Notes: generated by a model from the letters alone, not told the origin. A stretch of 64,000 nt of DNA from Marinilactibacillus piezotolerans (GCF_900169305.1 NZ_FWDP01000004.1:1364001-1428000); one strand, 5' to 3'; shown: positions 48,002 through 57,599, counted from the stretch's first letter. Numbers and translations: made by a program.

Positions 48002-48709
48002 CTATGCTTTCGAGTGACCTGCCGTTTGACTCTCTACCACTGCTTCATCTTTCTTCCACGTTTCTCTCTGATACGACATTTCCCAGAATGTATATTCCAT
48101 TTCGCTGCTGATGATGAAAGCTGCCATCATCTGTTCTTGAACTTCCGGCGAGCTTTCGGTATATAATTGGTCGATGACTGCTCGTTCCTGCTGGACGTTT
48201 TCCAGTGTGTCTGCACCGGCGTAGGATTCGATCCAACGCTGGTAAATGGGTACAGGTGACTGTTTAGACAATAAGGCGGTTCCCAGTTCCTGATACAGCC
48301 AGGAACAAGGCAGCAAACTTGCGGCTGCGGCGTTAGGTGTGCCCTCCAATAATTGCCGGTACAGATGCGACACATAGTGGTAGGCAGTCGGTGCAACAGG
48401 AACAGCGGCTAACTCGTTTTCTGTAATCTCCAGTTCTTCAAAAAAGGCTTTGCGAATCGCCAGTTCGCCTAGCGCTAAGTGCTCAGCATTACGGTAAAGC
48501 ATGGCTTTCAGCTCTGGATGACTTGTCTGCTCTGCTGTCAGCGTGTAAAGCTTATTGAAATGTTTTAAATAATAATGATCCTGAATCAAGTAATACCGGA
48601 AAATATTTTGATCTAATGTGCCGGCCTGTAATTCTGTAATGAACGGATGTGAAAAACTCCCCTGCCATGAAGCTGCAGCTGCTTGTCTTGCCTTTTCTGT
48701 AAATGTCAT
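48002..48709 (-). CDS. tenA: Thiaminase II (TenA)
   Basis: 235 residues, all-helical. TenA features: FRYYLIQDHYYLKHF near residue 37, the conserved Cys in LLPCSWLYQELG (near residue 133), and the end EYTFWEMSYQRETW with the catalytic Glu. Salvages the pyrimidine moiety of degraded thiamine by hydrolysing aminopyrimidines. ATG at 48709 follows AGGAGG. Last gene of the TPP-riboswitch operon, 71 bases after thiD. Confidence 0.9.
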   Translation of the reverse strand: MTFTEKARQAAAASWQGSFSHPFITELQAGTLDQNIFRYYLIQDHYYLKHFNKLYTLTAEQTSHPELKAMLYRNAEHLALGELAIRKAFFEELEITENELAAVPVAPTAYHYVSHLYRQLLEGTPNAAAASLLPCSWLYQELGTALLSKQSPVPIYQRWIESYAGADTLENVQQERAVIDQLYTESSPEVQEQMMAAFIISSEMEYTFWEMSYQRETWKKDEAVVESQTAGHSKA

Positions 48710-48780
48710 AAGATCCCTCCTGAAAGTTTTATAAAATGAAAGACTGTTTTGTCACTTTATTTTTTCTAAAAAATCTTCCA

Positions 48781-49602
48781 TCATTTAATCATTGTCACAC
48801 TATTATTGATTTGTGCCCAGTGATTGGTTGGTCCATGTCCGTGGCCAACAAATATCTCTTGACTGATGGCTGCCTGGATAAACTCTCTCCCAATCACAAT
48901 AGCGTCCTTTAAGCTTGTTCCTTTTGCTAACTCTGCAGCAATACAGGCAGAAAACGTGTCGCCTGTCCCGTGTGTATTATTTGTTTTGATTCTCGGAGCA
49001 CTTAGCCAAAACTGTTCACCGTTTTCCAGCAGTACAAAATCAGCGGCTTCCTTGTTTTGACTATGGCCGCCTTTAACAATCACCGTTTTTGCTCCTAACG
49101 ACTGCAGCTCTTTTGCAGCCTCCATCATATCTTGGTTGGTCTTGATACTTTTCTCTAACAGTATCTCAGCTTCAGGCAGGTTCGGGGTCACAATACTAGC
49201 TAATGGCAAAAGCTGTTCTTTGATAGTCTGGACAGCATCTCTTTGCAGCAGATGATGCCCTCCTTTTGCGACCATAACTGGATCCACAATAAGCGTCCCG
49301 AAGTCGACCTTCTTCAGATTCTCAACAACTGTCTCAACGTGTTCTGTGTCTGCGAGCATCCCGGTTTTTGCTGCTTTGATCTCAAAGTCTGCTGCAAGCG
49401 ACTGAAATTGTGCATCAATAAATCCGCTTGGAATGGCTAAACTTTCCTGCACACCGTATGTGTTTTGAGCAGTCAGAGCTACGACAATACTCATTCCGAA
49501 TGCCTGACGTGCTTGAAACGTTTTTAAATCAGCCTGAATTCCAGCACCGCCGCCAGAATCAGAGCCTGCGATTGTAACGACTTGCGGAGTACTATTAATC
49601 AT
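48781..49602 (-). CDS. thiD: Hydroxymethylpyrimidine/phosphomethylpyrimidine kinase
   Basis: 273 residues, ribokinase fold. [17 protein letters not shown] at the start and the ATP-site motif [17 protein letters not shown] near residue 210 identify ThiD. Phosphorylates HMP twice to HMP-PP. ATG overlaps the thiE stop by four bases (49599-49602). Takes the pyrimidine released by TenA. Confidence 0.93.
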   Translation of the reverse strand: MINSTPQVVTIAGSDSGGGAGIQADLKTFQARQAFGMSIVVALTAQNTYGVQESLAIPSGFIDAQFQSLAADFEIKAAKTGMLADTEHVETVVENLKKVDFGTLIVDPVMVAKGGHHLLQRDAVQTIKEQLLPLASIVTPNLPEAEILLEKSIKTNQDMMEAAKELQSLGAKTVIVKGGHSQNKEAADFVLLENGEQFWLSAPRIKTNNTHGTGDTFSACIAAELAKGTSLKDAIVIGREFIQAAISQEIFVGHGHGPTNHWAQINNSVTMIK

Positions 49603-50234
49603 TTTGATTCCTCCAATACTATTTCTACAGATTTTTTTAATGATTGAACTTTATGCGCAACGTTTTCTGCCAACATAATGTCGCTGACTACAGCTACGCC
49701 GTCAATCCCAGTGTTTTTGAATGTCTCCATATTATCTTCTTTAATACCGCCGATTGCGACGACAGGAAGTTCGACTTCTTCTATAATCGTTTTGAGCGTT
49801 TCAACAGACGTTCGCTGCGGATTCTGTTTGGTTTTGGTCGGGAAAATGGCACCGACACCCAAATAATCTGCTCCTTCTTTTTTCGCTTCTCTCGCTCGTT
49901 CAGTTGTTTTTGTAGAAACCCCTAGTATTTTTTCAGGTCCAATCAAGGAACGAACCACTTTTATCGGCATTTCATCGTCTCCGATATGTACGCCGTCCGC
50001 ATCCATTGCCAGACAAATATCTATCCGATCATTGATAATGAGTGGAATATCGTACCGATCCGTAATTTGCTTTACCTCAACTGCTAACTGGTAAAAATGT
50101 CTTGTCGTTGTATCTTTTTCTCGCAGCTGCACCATTGTAACGCCATTCTGACAAGCTTCTTCTACAATTTTTAAAAACATTTCGTCACTGAATTCATATC
50201 TGCCAGTAACCAAATAAAGCTTCAATTCTTTCAT
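49599..50234 (-). CDS. thiE: Thiamine-phosphate synthase
   Basis: 211 residues, TIM barrel. Conserved: [48 protein letters not shown] and AIGGIKEDN near the C-terminus. Joins HMP-PP and hydroxyethylthiazole phosphate. Start at ATG 50234 overlaps the thiM stop (ATGA); the GTG three codons upstream lies within the ribosome site. Confidence 0.93.
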   Translation of the reverse strand: MKELKLYLVTGRYEFSDEMFLKIVEEACQNGVTMVQLREKDTTTRHFYQLAVEVKQITDRYDIPLIINDRIDICLAMDADGVHIGDDEMPIKVVRSLIGPEKILGVSTKTTERAREAKKEGADYLGVGAIFPTKTKQNPQRTSVETLKTIIEEVELPVVAIGGIKEDNMETFKNTGIDGVAVVSDIMLAENVAHKVQSLKKSVEIVLEESK

Positions 50235-51046
50235 TTCTTCCACCCTTTCACTCGTTCAAACCAATTTTCCAGCATCAGCAGAGACAGCTGATTCAGCGTC
50301 TGGTGACGGAATTCAGCCAGTCCCATGCTCTCTTGTTTGGCCTTTTCACCACAAAGATTAAAGTAGCTGATGGCGCCTGCTGTTGCTTCAAACGGATCAT
50401 GACCGGCTCCTAACAGAGCTGCAATCAACGCACCCACAATATCTCCCGTTCCGGTGAAACGGTCTAGTTCGTCAACACCATTATTCAGAATGACAACCCG
50501 GTTCTGATTCACGATAATGTCTCGCTGACCAGTCGCTGCAAAAGTAGTTGCTGGATACTGACTGGAGATTTCCTTCATAGCTGCAATCAGTTCCGTTAGA
50601 TGATCTTCTCCTTGATCCAATGCACTCGCATCGACTCCGCGTCCATGACTAGGCAGTCCGCAGAAATGTCTCAATTCTGAAATATTCCCTTTTACGACAG
50701 TCGGCTGATTTTCTACTAATGTCTTTCCGGTTTGATTACGGATTTCGCTAACCCCATACCCGACTAAATCAGCCACAGTCGGTTTCTTCTTTGCTTTAGC
50801 ATAGCGGCTGGCTTCAATCAGACTTTTTTCTCGCTGTTCAGACAAATGCCCTAAATTAAGAAGCAATGCATCTGTCTGCTCAAAAAGCTGAGAAAATTCT
50901 CTCGGATCGTCCGCCATAATCGGCTTCGCTCCAATATAAAGCAGAGCATTTGCCATTGACTCACAAGTAATTTCATTGGTAATACATTGAACCAGCGGAG
51001 CTTTTTGTAAAGGAAACTGGGCTGAAAAATCAAATGCTGTATCCAC
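50231..51046 (-). CDS. thiM: Hydroxyethylthiazole kinase
   Basis: 271 residues, ribokinase-like. [28 protein letters not shown] (in part: [13 protein letters not shown]) near residue 22 and [23 protein letters not shown] near residue 195 are ThiM signatures. Phosphorylates thiazole alcohol. GTG start at 51046, eight bases after GGAGG, overlapping the thiW stop by 17 bases. Confidence 0.93.
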   Translation of the reverse strand: MDTAFDFSAQFPLQKAPLVQCITNEITCESMANALLYIGAKPIMADDPREFSQLFEQTDALLLNLGHLSEQREKSLIEASRYAKAKKKPTVADLVGYGVSEIRNQTGKTLVENQPTVVKGNISELRHFCGLPSHGRGVDASALDQGEDHLTELIAAMKEISSQYPATTFAATGQRDIIVNQNRVVILNNGVDELDRFTGTGDIVGALIAALLGAGHDPFEATAGAISYFNLCGEKAKQESMGLAEFRHQTLNQLSLLMLENWFERVKGWKK

Positions 51047-51560
51047 TAAATTTTCCTCCCATAAATAAGCGCTGCGACTTTTTAAAAATTGAAGTATCTT
51101 TTAATTTGACCAAAACGAGGAACGCAATCACTGAACCGATCAATGTCGCTCCAATAAATCTTGGCGTATAGATGAACCAATAAAAATCTTGCTGGCTACC
51201 TGTAAACCAAACCATCACTGGATAAGATAATAGTGACCCAATTACTCCAGTACCAATGATTTCTCCAATCATTGACCAGATCATCTTACCGCCTATCCTG
51301 TAAAACAGACCGGCCAGAAAAGCACCAAAGACTGCGCCCGTCAACGCAAGCGGCGGAATGCCCATCAGTACCATACGGATGATTCCGCAGATCAGTGCCA
51401 TTAAGGTTCCGTAAAGTGGTCCCATCAGCACACCTGCAATAATATTCATGACACTGGACATCGGTGCCATTCCCTCAATCCGAAATAACGGCGACAAGAC
51501 AACGTCTAACGCAATCATTAAGGATAACAATGTTAATTTGTGGATTCGATTTTTTTCCAC
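51030..51560 (-). CDS. thiW: ECF transporter S component for thiamine precursor (ThiW)
   Basis: 176 residues, about five helices. Fits ThiW: APMSSVMNIIAGVLMGPLYGTLMALICGIIRM near residue 32. Predicted to bind thiazole or another thiamine precursor and to work with a shared ECF ATPase/T module; the nearby ECF unit (28-31 kb) has its own S gene, so the shared module is probably elsewhere. Start is GTG at 51560, nine bases after GGAAGGAG, which is itself part of the riboswitch terminator stem. First gene of the operon. Confidence 0.88.
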   Translation of the reverse strand: MEKNRIHKLTLLSLMIALDVVLSPLFRIEGMAPMSSVMNIIAGVLMGPLYGTLMALICGIIRMVLMGIPPLALTGAVFGAFLAGLFYRIGGKMIWSMIGEIIGTGVIGSLLSYPVMVWFTGSQQDFYWFIYTPRFIGATLIGSVIAFLVLVKLKDTSIFKKSQRLFMGGKFSGYSI

Positions 51561-51562
51561 GC

Positions 51563-51594
51563 AAAAAAACTCCTTCCTGCAATAGCAAAAGGAG
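51563..51594 (-). terminator. Riboswitch expression-platform terminator
   Basis: CTCCTTTTG ... CAGGAAGGAG stem, then TTTTTTT on the minus strand. The 3' arm carries the thiW Shine-Dalgarno, so the folded state can stop transcription and also hide the ribosome site. Confidence 0.75.
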
Positions 51595-51629
51595 CGCGAT
51601 CTGAGAAAGACAGAATATCCCCGTCATAA

Positions 51630-51726
51630 AAATGATCGAGTAAAAACTGTCTATAACGACATTTCCCTGCGCCAGTCCTAACTGTATCAGGTTCCATGGG
51701 TATAATCTCAGCATATAGCACCCCAA
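51630..51726 (-). ncRNA. TPP riboswitch (THI element)
   Basis: Minus strand carries the conserved aptamer parts in order: GGGGTGC, then GCTGAGATTATACCC, then ACCTGATACAGTTAGGACTGGCGCAGGGAA (in part: CTGATACAGTT). These match the universally conserved TPP-binding core. It precedes thiW-thiM-thiE-thiD-tenA; ligand binding should favour the terminator at 51563-51594 and turn the operon off when TPP is plentiful. Limits of the 3' end are approximate. Confidence 0.93.
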
Positions 51727-51746
51727 ATGTTTCTATTCAATTAATT

Positions 51747-51756
51747 CGAGTATAGC
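51747..51756 (-). promoter_or_regulatory. Extended -10 promoter of the thi operon
   Basis: TGCTATACT on the minus strand (TATACT at 51749-51754), about 25 bases before the aptamer. No good -35. Confidence 0.5.
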
Positions 51757-52027
51757 ATACTTATTCTAATATCGCTATCTTGTCTTTAAAAAGCTCTTTA
51801 AAATAACTGACTGAGAAATAGGTTGAATGGCCAAAGCTGAATAAATCTTCAGCCACTTGCTCTATTTGAAGTATTATACTAAGTCCTTGGATCTCTTATT
51901 TTAGAATTTTTAAAATCGTCTTATTTTTTATAAATGAACTTGAAACTATGATACACTTAAATTATCTAAGTACTCTACATACCCAATTTTTAGTTTATTA
52001 TGTTATCCAGCGTGAGGAGAAGTAGAT

Positions 52028-52672
52028 ATGCAGCAAGTAAAAAGATTTAGTTTAATGCTTATTTCTATGGTTTTCGTGGCGTTTTCAGCTTCATTAACGA
52101 TCAAAGCTGCTATTGGGTTAGCAGCATGGGATGCTATTGCTCAGTCACTTTCTCATCTTTCCGCAATACAAGTAGGTACAATAGGAATGGTGCTGAATAT
52201 ATCATGTGTAGTCGGACAAATGATTCTTTTAAAAAGAACATTTCCTCCCAGACAATTTTTACAGATTCCTATTAGTGTTCTATTAGGAGTGCTGATCAAC
52301 TACTTTTACTACACTTTTTTTGCTTCTTTGACTTTAGATAATTATGCAGTCACTTTAGTTATATTTTTAATCGGTACTGTTTTAGCCTCTTTCGCAGTAA
52401 GTATGGTCATGGTTCTGAATATCATTACGTTCCCTCTAGAAGGTTTCTGTATGGCTTTAGCTAAAAAAACAAAATATCATTTCGCGTTTATACGTCAAAT
52501 GGTCGATATTCTGGCTATCTTCTTTACACTCGTTCTAACCTTTTCGCTCGATGTTCCTATGACAGCGAGAGAAGGAACAGTAATTGGAATGCTTATATTT
52601 GCCCCGTTGATGGGGTTTTTCATCAAAAGACTTCAACCGATTATCAACCTTAAAACAGAAAAAACAGTCTGA
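52028..52672 (+). CDS. YczE-like (COG2364) membrane protein, copy 2
   Basis: 214 residues, same family and plan as the protein at 33464-34105 (MQQVKRFSLMLISMVFVAFSAS; GLAAWDAIAQSLSHLS). In the first 60 positions about 54 are identical, so this is a recent paralog, yet the two genes lie 18 kb apart in different contexts and their DNA differs at many third positions. Start ATG 52028 with GAGGAG upstream. Function unknown. Confidence 0.7.
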   Translation: MQQVKRFSLMLISMVFVAFSASLTIKAAIGLAAWDAIAQSLSHLSAIQVGTIGMVLNISCVVGQMILLKRTFPPRQFLQIPISVLLGVLINYFYYTFFASLTLDNYAVTLVIFLIGTVLASFAVSMVMVLNIITFPLEGFCMALAKKTKYHFAFIRQMVDILAIFFTLVLTFSLDVPMTAREGTVIGMLIFAPLMGFFIKRLQPIINLKTEKTV

Positions 52673-52676
52673 AACA

Positions 52677-52728
52677 GAAAATGCCCTAAAAATCTATCAT
52701 ACGTATAGATTTTTAGGGCATTTTTATT
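52677..52728. terminator. Strong terminator after YczE-like copy 2
   Basis: AAAATGCCCTAAAAATCTAT pairs perfectly with ATAGATTTTTAGGGCATTTT. Confidence 0.9.
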
Positions 52729-52850
52729 GCTTACCATCTGATATTAGACTCTAAGTATTCTCTATTCCGCTTTTCAAATGTCTAAAATCAGAATAAGTTT
52801 TCTGTCTTTTTTATTTTAAAATTCAGATTCTGCATAAATTTTTATTTATT

Positions 52851-52902
52851 TTTAGGTTACCCTTATTTTTTCTTTAGATTAACCTTAATTAGGTGTATGA
52901 TA
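52851..52902 (+). promoter_or_regulatory. mntH promoter with two DtxR/MntR-like operators
   Basis: TTTAGGTTACCCTTA (52851-52865) and TTTAGATTAACCTTAAT (52873-52889) resemble the palindromic TTTAGGTTAACCTAAA-type box of DtxR-family Mn repressors. The second overlaps a -35 (TTTAGA, 52873-52878) followed after 17 bases by TATGAT (52897-52902). Confidence 0.65.
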
Positions 52903-52930
52903 TAGACAAAGAAAAAAAGGGGTGGTTACT

Positions 52931-54496
52931 TTGAGCCATAATCATAATAACTCACATAAACAAAGTCTTCTTCATCATTCAAACGGTCTTTCATTAGAGG
53001 AAGTCAATGGATCTGTCACAGTTCCTAAAGGCAAAGGATTCTGGAAAACCTTATTTGCCTATTCTGGTCCCGGCGCCTTAGTAGCAGTTGGGTATATGGA
53101 TCCGGGAAACTGGTCCACTTCCATCACCGGGGGACAAAATTTTCAATACTTACTCATGTCTGTCATTTTACTATCCAGTTTGATTGCTATGCTATTACAA
53201 TATATGGCTGCTAAACTAGGGATCGTCACTCAAATGGATCTCGCTCAGGCTATTCGAGCACGTACAAGTAAAAAACTGGGCATTGTATTATGGATCTTGA
53301 CGGAACTAGCCATCATGGCTACGGATATCGCAGAAGTCATCGGTGCAGCGATAGCGTTGTACTTGCTTTTCAATATTCCATTAGTATTTGCTGTTTTTAT
53401 AACCGTCTTCGATGTTTTACTATTACTGTTATTGACTAAAGTAGGGTTCAGGAAGATTGAGGCTCTGGTTGTCTGTCTGATTTTTGTTATCCTTTTTGTA
53501 TTTGTCTATCAAGTTGCGTTATCAAATCCTTCTTGGGTCGCAGCATTCAAAGGATTGATTCCTACTTCAAAAACATTTGCTACTGATCCAGCAATCGGTG
53601 GACAGACTCCCTTAACTGGAGCCTTAGGCATTATCGGCGCAACTGTAATGCCTCATAATCTTTACTTACACTCTTCTGTATCTCAAACTCGCAAAATAGA
53701 CCATTGTGATGAGGCGAGTGTAGCCGAAGCTGTCCGCTTTTCAACGTGGGACTCAAATATTCAATTAACAATGGCTTTCTTTGTCAATGCACTGCTTCTA
53801 GTTATGGGGGTAGCTGTTTTTAAAACTGGTGCCGTAAAAGATCCTTCATTTTTCGGACTCTATCAGGCACTTTCTGACCCTTCTACTCTAAGCAATGGAT
53901 TTTTGATTACTGTAGCTAAGTCGGGGCTGTTATCAACATTATTTGCAATTGCTCTCTTAGCTTCTGGACAAAATTCAACGATCACCGGTACACTTACCGG
54001 TCAAGTAATCATGGAAGGCTTTATCCATATGCGTATGCCTATATGGTTAAGAAGATTGGTTACTCGGTTAATATCTGTTGTTCCTGTACTGATTTGTGTC
54101 TTGATAACCAGCGGTAAAGGAACGATTGAAGAACATGAAGCTTTAAATACGCTTATGAATGATTCTCAAGTATTTCTAGCTTTTGCCCTACCCTTTTCCA
54201 TGATTCCTTTACTCATGATGACCGATAGTCAAGCAGAAATGGGTGAAAAATTTAAAAACACCATACTTGTTAAATTATTTGGCTGGATCTCTGTTATCAG
54301 TTTAACGAGTTTAGATTTAATTGGTCTGCCCGGACAAATCGAAGGATTCTTTGGAGATAATGCTTCTTCCTTCGATATTCTTCTTGCAGATTCCATCGCT
54401 TACGTAATTATTTTTCTAGTCCTATTACTATTAGCCTGGACAATTTTTGATTTATATAAAGGAAATAAACGAGTGGCAGCTTTGGAGAATGAGTGA
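52931..54496 (+). CDS. mntH: Nramp-family Mn2+/H+ transporter
   Basis: About 521 residues, eleven helices. Nramp motifs are present: GYMDPGNW near residue 55 (metal ligands Asp and Asn) and [13 protein letters not shown] near residue 235. Imports Mn2+ driven by protons. A His-rich N-terminus (HNHNNSHKQ ... HH) is unusual. Start taken as TTG at 52931, eight bases after AAGGGG; the GTG at 52922 lies inside that site. The two DtxR/MntR-like boxes upstream fit repression by Mn. Confidence 0.9.
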   Translation: MSHNHNNSHKQSLLHHSNGLSLEEVNGSVTVPKGKGFWKTLFAYSGPGALVAVGYMDPGNWSTSITGGQNFQYLLMSVILLSSLIAMLLQYMAAKLGIVTQMDLAQAIRARTSKKLGIVLWILTELAIMATDIAEVIGAAIALYLLFNIPLVFAVFITVFDVLLLLLLTKVGFRKIEALVVCLIFVILFVFVYQVALSNPSWVAAFKGLIPTSKTFATDPAIGGQTPLTGALGIIGATVMPHNLYLHSSVSQTRKIDHCDEASVAEAVRFSTWDSNIQLTMAFFVNALLLVMGVAVFKTGAVKDPSFFGLYQALSDPSTLSNGFLITVAKSGLLSTLFAIALLASGQNSTITGTLTGQVIMEGFIHMRMPIWLRRLVTRLISVVPVLICVLITSGKGTIEEHEALNTLMNDSQVFLAFALPFSMIPLLMMTDSQAEMGEKFKNTILVKLFGWISVISLTSLDLIGLPGQIEGFFGDNASSFDILLADSIAYVIIFLVLLLLAWTIFDLYKGNKRVAALENE

Positions 54497-54543
54497 CAAA
54501 GTAATTAATAAACTTATCTATATATTTAAAAATTTGTTGTTTT

Positions 54544-54663
54544 TTATTTTTTCAAAATCTGCTGTTTCCTTTTTTTATCTTTAATGATCCATTCGGCTGC
54601 CTCTAATATAGTTTCAGCTATATGATCAGGGGAAACGTGACTACATAAGTGACGGTAAGTTGC
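54544..54663 (-). pseudogene. Possible C-terminal gene remnant
   Basis: A 39-codon open frame without a start, bounded upstream by a stop, reads ATYRHLCSHVSPDHIAETI then LEAAEWIIKDKK and ends in Lys-rich residues. Composition is protein-like, but no family is recognised; chance is possible. Confidence 0.3.
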
Positions 54664-54766
54664 CTATTTCTTTAAAAAAAGTAAGTGACTCCTTAATGAA
54701 AGATAGCCGTCAACATGTTAAACAAGATTAGATAAATAAGTAAATGCCATTATTTACGTAGGAAGT

Positions 54767-54818
54767 ATAACCCAGCAATTCTAACAGTCTCGACCTGTAG
54801 ACTGTTGAACTGGGTTAT
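54767..54818. repeat. Two-tier hairpin in the BCCT leader
   Basis: ATAACCCAG (54767-54775) pairs with CTGGGTTAT (54810-54818), and AACAGTC (54783-54789) with GACTGTT (54800-54806). No T-run follows on +, so it may be leader RNA structure rather than a simple terminator. Confidence 0.5.
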
Positions 54819-54856
54819 TTCTCCCTCCATATAAAATATGAAAGGATCGATCACAA

Positions 54857-56785
54857 GTGGACAAAAAAAAGAAACCCGAAAGAAAGAAGAGGCCGCCTAG
54901 AGAAGAAACGGAATTCGACAAAAGACTCGAATCAGAAAGACTTCTAGCTAAAAAGCTTCGCAAAGAGGAAGTAGACGCTCGAAAAGAAGCAATCAAACAA
55001 AGAGAACGATTCAAAGGACTTTCTTTCAGACCAACAGTATCTTTATTTGATAAAGAAGGAAGAGAAGAAGTTGGAGAACGAAACTGGGAAGGGTATGGAT
55101 TTGATATTCATCCGGAAGTAACTATACCCTCTTCTATCATACTTGCTGTTTTTATTGCTGTAACGTTATTATTCCCTCAACAAGCTCAAGTATTCTTTGA
55201 AAATACTCTCGATGTTATTTCCAATACTACTGGATGGTTTATGATCTTTTCGGCTAATATTTTTATTATTGCAGCACTTTATTTTGCTTTCAGTCGATAT
55301 GGATCTATCGTCATAGGCGGAAAGAAAGCCAAACCAGAGTTTTCTCGTTTCTCCTGGTACGCTATGCTGTTGAGTGCAGGAATGGGTATTGGTTTATTAT
55401 TCTGGAGTGTTGCTGAGCCAATTACTCATTTAGGAACTCCATCACCTATGTTCAATATGGTCGAACCAAACTCGCCTGGTGCTGCTCAATCAGCGATGGC
55501 TTCCACGTTTTTCCACTGGGGTATCCATCCTTGGGCAATCTACGCCATCGTAGGACTAGGGCTGGCTTTCTTTTCTTATAACAAAGGTTTGCCGTTAACA
55601 ATCCGATCGTTATTCTATCCGCTGATTGGAAACAAGATCTACGGATTCTGGGGAAATATTATTGATATTCTTTCTGTGTTAGCGACTCTTATGGGGCTGG
55701 CGACTTCTCTTGGTCTAGGAGTAGCGCAGGTAAATGCCGGATTAAATTATCTATTCGGTATTGGTGTCAGTCCAACTACACAAGTTATTTTGATTGCAGT
55801 TATTACAGGTTTCGCTACTATCTCAGTGATTATGGGACTAGATGGCGGAGTCAAGCGGTTAAGTGAAATCAATATGATTTTGGCTGGTGTTTTCCTAGTA
55901 TTTGTATTAATAGCCGGTCCAACGATTTATATCTTGAGCGGTTTTACTCAGAATATTGGTTACTATATGGCTAATTTTATTGAAATGAGTATGTGGACTG
56001 AAACATTCCAAAACAGCAACTGGCAAAGTGCCTGGACAGTATTTTATTGGGCTTGGTGGATCTCTTGGTCACCATTTGTCGGGATGTTTATTGCTCGTGT
56101 TTCAAAAGGACGTACGATTAAAGAGTTTATAATCGGAGTTATTATCATCCCAACTACTGTCTCATTCATATGGATGAGTGTCTTCGGAGGAACAGCTATT
56201 TTTCAAGAGTTGACTGGTGTCAGCGATTTGATAACTGTTATCAATATTGATGAATCACTCGCTCTCTTTGCTCTTTTAGAAAATCTGCCTTTCACCCAAA
56301 TTCTGTCATTTGTCGGAATTATACTGGTGACAGTGTTTTTCGTTACTTCTTCAGACTCTGGTTCTCTTGTTGTCGACCATTTAACCTCTGGAGGAAAGCT
56401 CGAATCACCAGTTCCTCAGCGGATTTTCTGGGCAGTCATGGAAGGAGTTGTAGCAGCAACCTTACTAGTTGGCGGAGGTCTGTCAGCTTTACAGACAGCT
56501 TCAGTTATTACCGGGCTGCCTTTTACACTGATCCTTCTGACAATGATTTATTCACTGTATTTAGGACTAAGACAAGAATTCCTGATTGAACGGGCTGTAA
56601 AACAGAAACTGCAAAGAGTTACGGATGATCATATCATAAGCGAAGTTATTCAAACTAGAGTTCAAGACGAAGCGCTTGTAGAAGCCGTTGCCGAGAAGTT
56701 GGTCGAAGAAGAACGGAATCACTCTCAAGATACTTCAGTTACTACAGACGAAACAAATAACAAAGATATCACTGAAAAAAATTAA
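54857..56785 (+). CDS. BCCT-family betaine/choline/carnitine transporter
   Basis: 642 residues. A Lys/Arg/Glu-rich cytoplasmic N-terminus of about 90 residues, twelve helices from about residue 90, and an acidic tail. Signature elements: GMGIGLLFWSVAEPITH near residue 175, the ligand-binding AWWISWSPFVGMFIARVSKGR near residue 400. Na+- or H+-coupled uptake of compatible solutes, an osmoprotection function that matches the betaine binding protein at the window start. GTG start with AAAGGA ten bases upstream. A long charged N-terminus is uncommon and may be a sensor. Confidence 0.88.
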   Translation: MDKKKKPERKKRPPREETEFDKRLESERLLAKKLRKEEVDARKEAIKQRERFKGLSFRPTVSLFDKEGREEVGERNWEGYGFDIHPEVTIPSSIILAVFIAVTLLFPQQAQVFFENTLDVISNTTGWFMIFSANIFIIAALYFAFSRYGSIVIGGKKAKPEFSRFSWYAMLLSAGMGIGLLFWSVAEPITHLGTPSPMFNMVEPNSPGAAQSAMASTFFHWGIHPWAIYAIVGLGLAFFSYNKGLPLTIRSLFYPLIGNKIYGFWGNIIDILSVLATLMGLATSLGLGVAQVNAGLNYLFGIGVSPTTQVILIAVITGFATISVIMGLDGGVKRLSEINMILAGVFLVFVLIAGPTIYILSGFTQNIGYYMANFIEMSMWTETFQNSNWQSAWTVFYWAWWISWSPFVGMFIARVSKGRTIKEFIIGVIIIPTTVSFIWMSVFGGTAIFQELTGVSDLITVINIDESLALFALLENLPFTQILSFVGIILVTVFFVTSSDSGSLVVDHLTSGGKLESPVPQRIFWAVMEGVVAATLLVGGGLSALQTASVITGLPFTLILLTMIYSLYLGLRQEFLIERAVKQKLQRVTDDHIISEVIQTRVQDEALVEAVAEKLVEEERNHSQDTSVTTDETNNKDITEKN

Positions 56786-56799
56786 ATAAACTAGTTCAA

Positions 56800-56845
56800 C
56801 CCCTGAGAGTTAGAATCTTCATTCCAACTTTCAGGGGCTTTTTGT
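56800..56845 (+). terminator. Terminator of the BCCT gene
   Basis: CCCCTGA-AGTT pairs with AACT-TCAGGGG, then CTTTTTGTG. Confidence 0.75.
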
Positions 56846-57131
56846 GTAGTAGAGCCAATACCCTTTACCTTGAAAATAAAAAAGCAGAACTAAAAGTAAT
56901 CTCCCATAGGACCCAGATAGGCTTATTTGAACTATAGAAAAATTTTAAATATTCTCTTCTTTCAATCCCACTATAATCGCCTCTTTTTTGATTTTGCTAC
57001 TGGAATAAATCATAGCTAATCCGTAGTCCATATAAGAGAGCTAACATAGAATAGATTTTCCAGTTAAATCATTTTGATGAAACTTTTCGGTGTCATGCCC
57101 ATTGATTTCAACATCGCAAACTTTCTTTTTC

Positions 57132-57254
57132 TCAGTGGTCGTATAATTCAGGTACGATTTCATCACTTACTTCTGCGTTCAGTGCTTTTGTTTCGATAGT
57201 ATTTTCTTCTCCATCTTCCATTAAATATAGTATAGTTTGGTGAACAATCTCCAT
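57132..57254 (-). pseudogene. Small protein-like frame, probably a gene remnant
   Basis: Forty codons from ATG 57254 (MEIVHQTILYLMEDGEEN ... ELYDH) with protein-like composition; the frame stays open upstream to a stop near 57303 and is followed in another frame by more protein-like sequence (EKKKVCDVEINGHD), suggesting a frameshifted C-terminus. No ribosome site. Family unknown. Confidence 0.3.
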
Positions 57255-57307
57255 TATATTGTGCGTTGTTTCAATAATAGTATTCTCGTAAAATAGATGA
57301 TTGGACT

Positions 57308-57319
57308 AATTCAGTAAAC
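57308..57319. repeat. 12-bp direct repeat, left copy
   Basis: AATTCAGTAAAC, identical to 57477-57488. Confidence 0.8.
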
Positions 57320-57332
57320 TGCTGATTAAGTC

Positions 57333-57366
57333 AAAAAAAAGAACCTCGGATTTACGAGGTTCTTTT
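57333..57366. terminator. Strong bidirectional terminator
   Basis: AAAAGAACCTCG pairs with CGAGGTTCTTTT; eight T follow on the minus strand. Ends the sucrose operon or the candidate small RNA. Confidence 0.8.
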
Positions 57367-57464
57367 AGAATATAAGAATTGTATTCTTAACGTTTTGAGT
57401 TCTACGATCGCTACGCTCACTTCGCATACTATATCCGTACGTCACTGAAGTTCCTACGGCTATA
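57337..57464 (-). ncRNA. Candidate small structured RNA or dispersed repeat
   Basis: The stretch 57395-57475 is richer in G/C than its surroundings and full of short palindromes (GCCGTAGGAAC, GTACGG, GCGAAGTGAGCG, CGATCG on the minus strand). A possible promoter lies at its 5' side (TTTACT at 57482-57487, 17 bases, TATAGC at 57459-57464) and a strong terminator at its 3' side. Flanking 12-bp repeats suggest insertion. Rests on pattern only. Confidence 0.35.
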
Positions 57465-57476
57465 GCAAATTGCTCC

Positions 57477-57488
57477 AATTCAGTAAAC
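57477..57488. repeat. 12-bp direct repeat, right copy
   Basis: AATTCAGTAAAC, identical to 57308-57319. Confidence 0.8.
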
Positions 57489-57599
57489 ATTTATTAAATA
57501 AAGGTTCTTTTGTATAAACATGCATGTTTTAGGTTATAAGGTCGCTATTATTTACTTTGGATACTACTCTAACCTTTAAAAATATAAACTTATATTTTT

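Larger units (their letters stand above)
54497..54856. other. Intergenic region between mntH and the BCCT gene
   Basis: Contains a possible minus-strand gene remnant (54544-54663) and a stacked hairpin (54767-54818). No other feature. No clear terminator directly behind mntH. Confidence 0.4.
56850..57599. other. Gene-free region with decayed coding sequence and an RNA-like element
   Basis: 750 bases. It holds a degraded minus-strand frame (57132-57254 and upstream), a 12-bp direct repeat (57308-57319 and 57477-57488) flanking an RNA-like segment, and a terminator at 57333-57366. 56850-57130 shows nothing further. Confidence 0.45.

Noticed and set aside
57320-57476. Repeat-flanked element as a simple MITE
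   Set aside because: The segment has no terminal inverted repeats at the repeat borders, so the MITE label is not supported; reported only as a candidate element.
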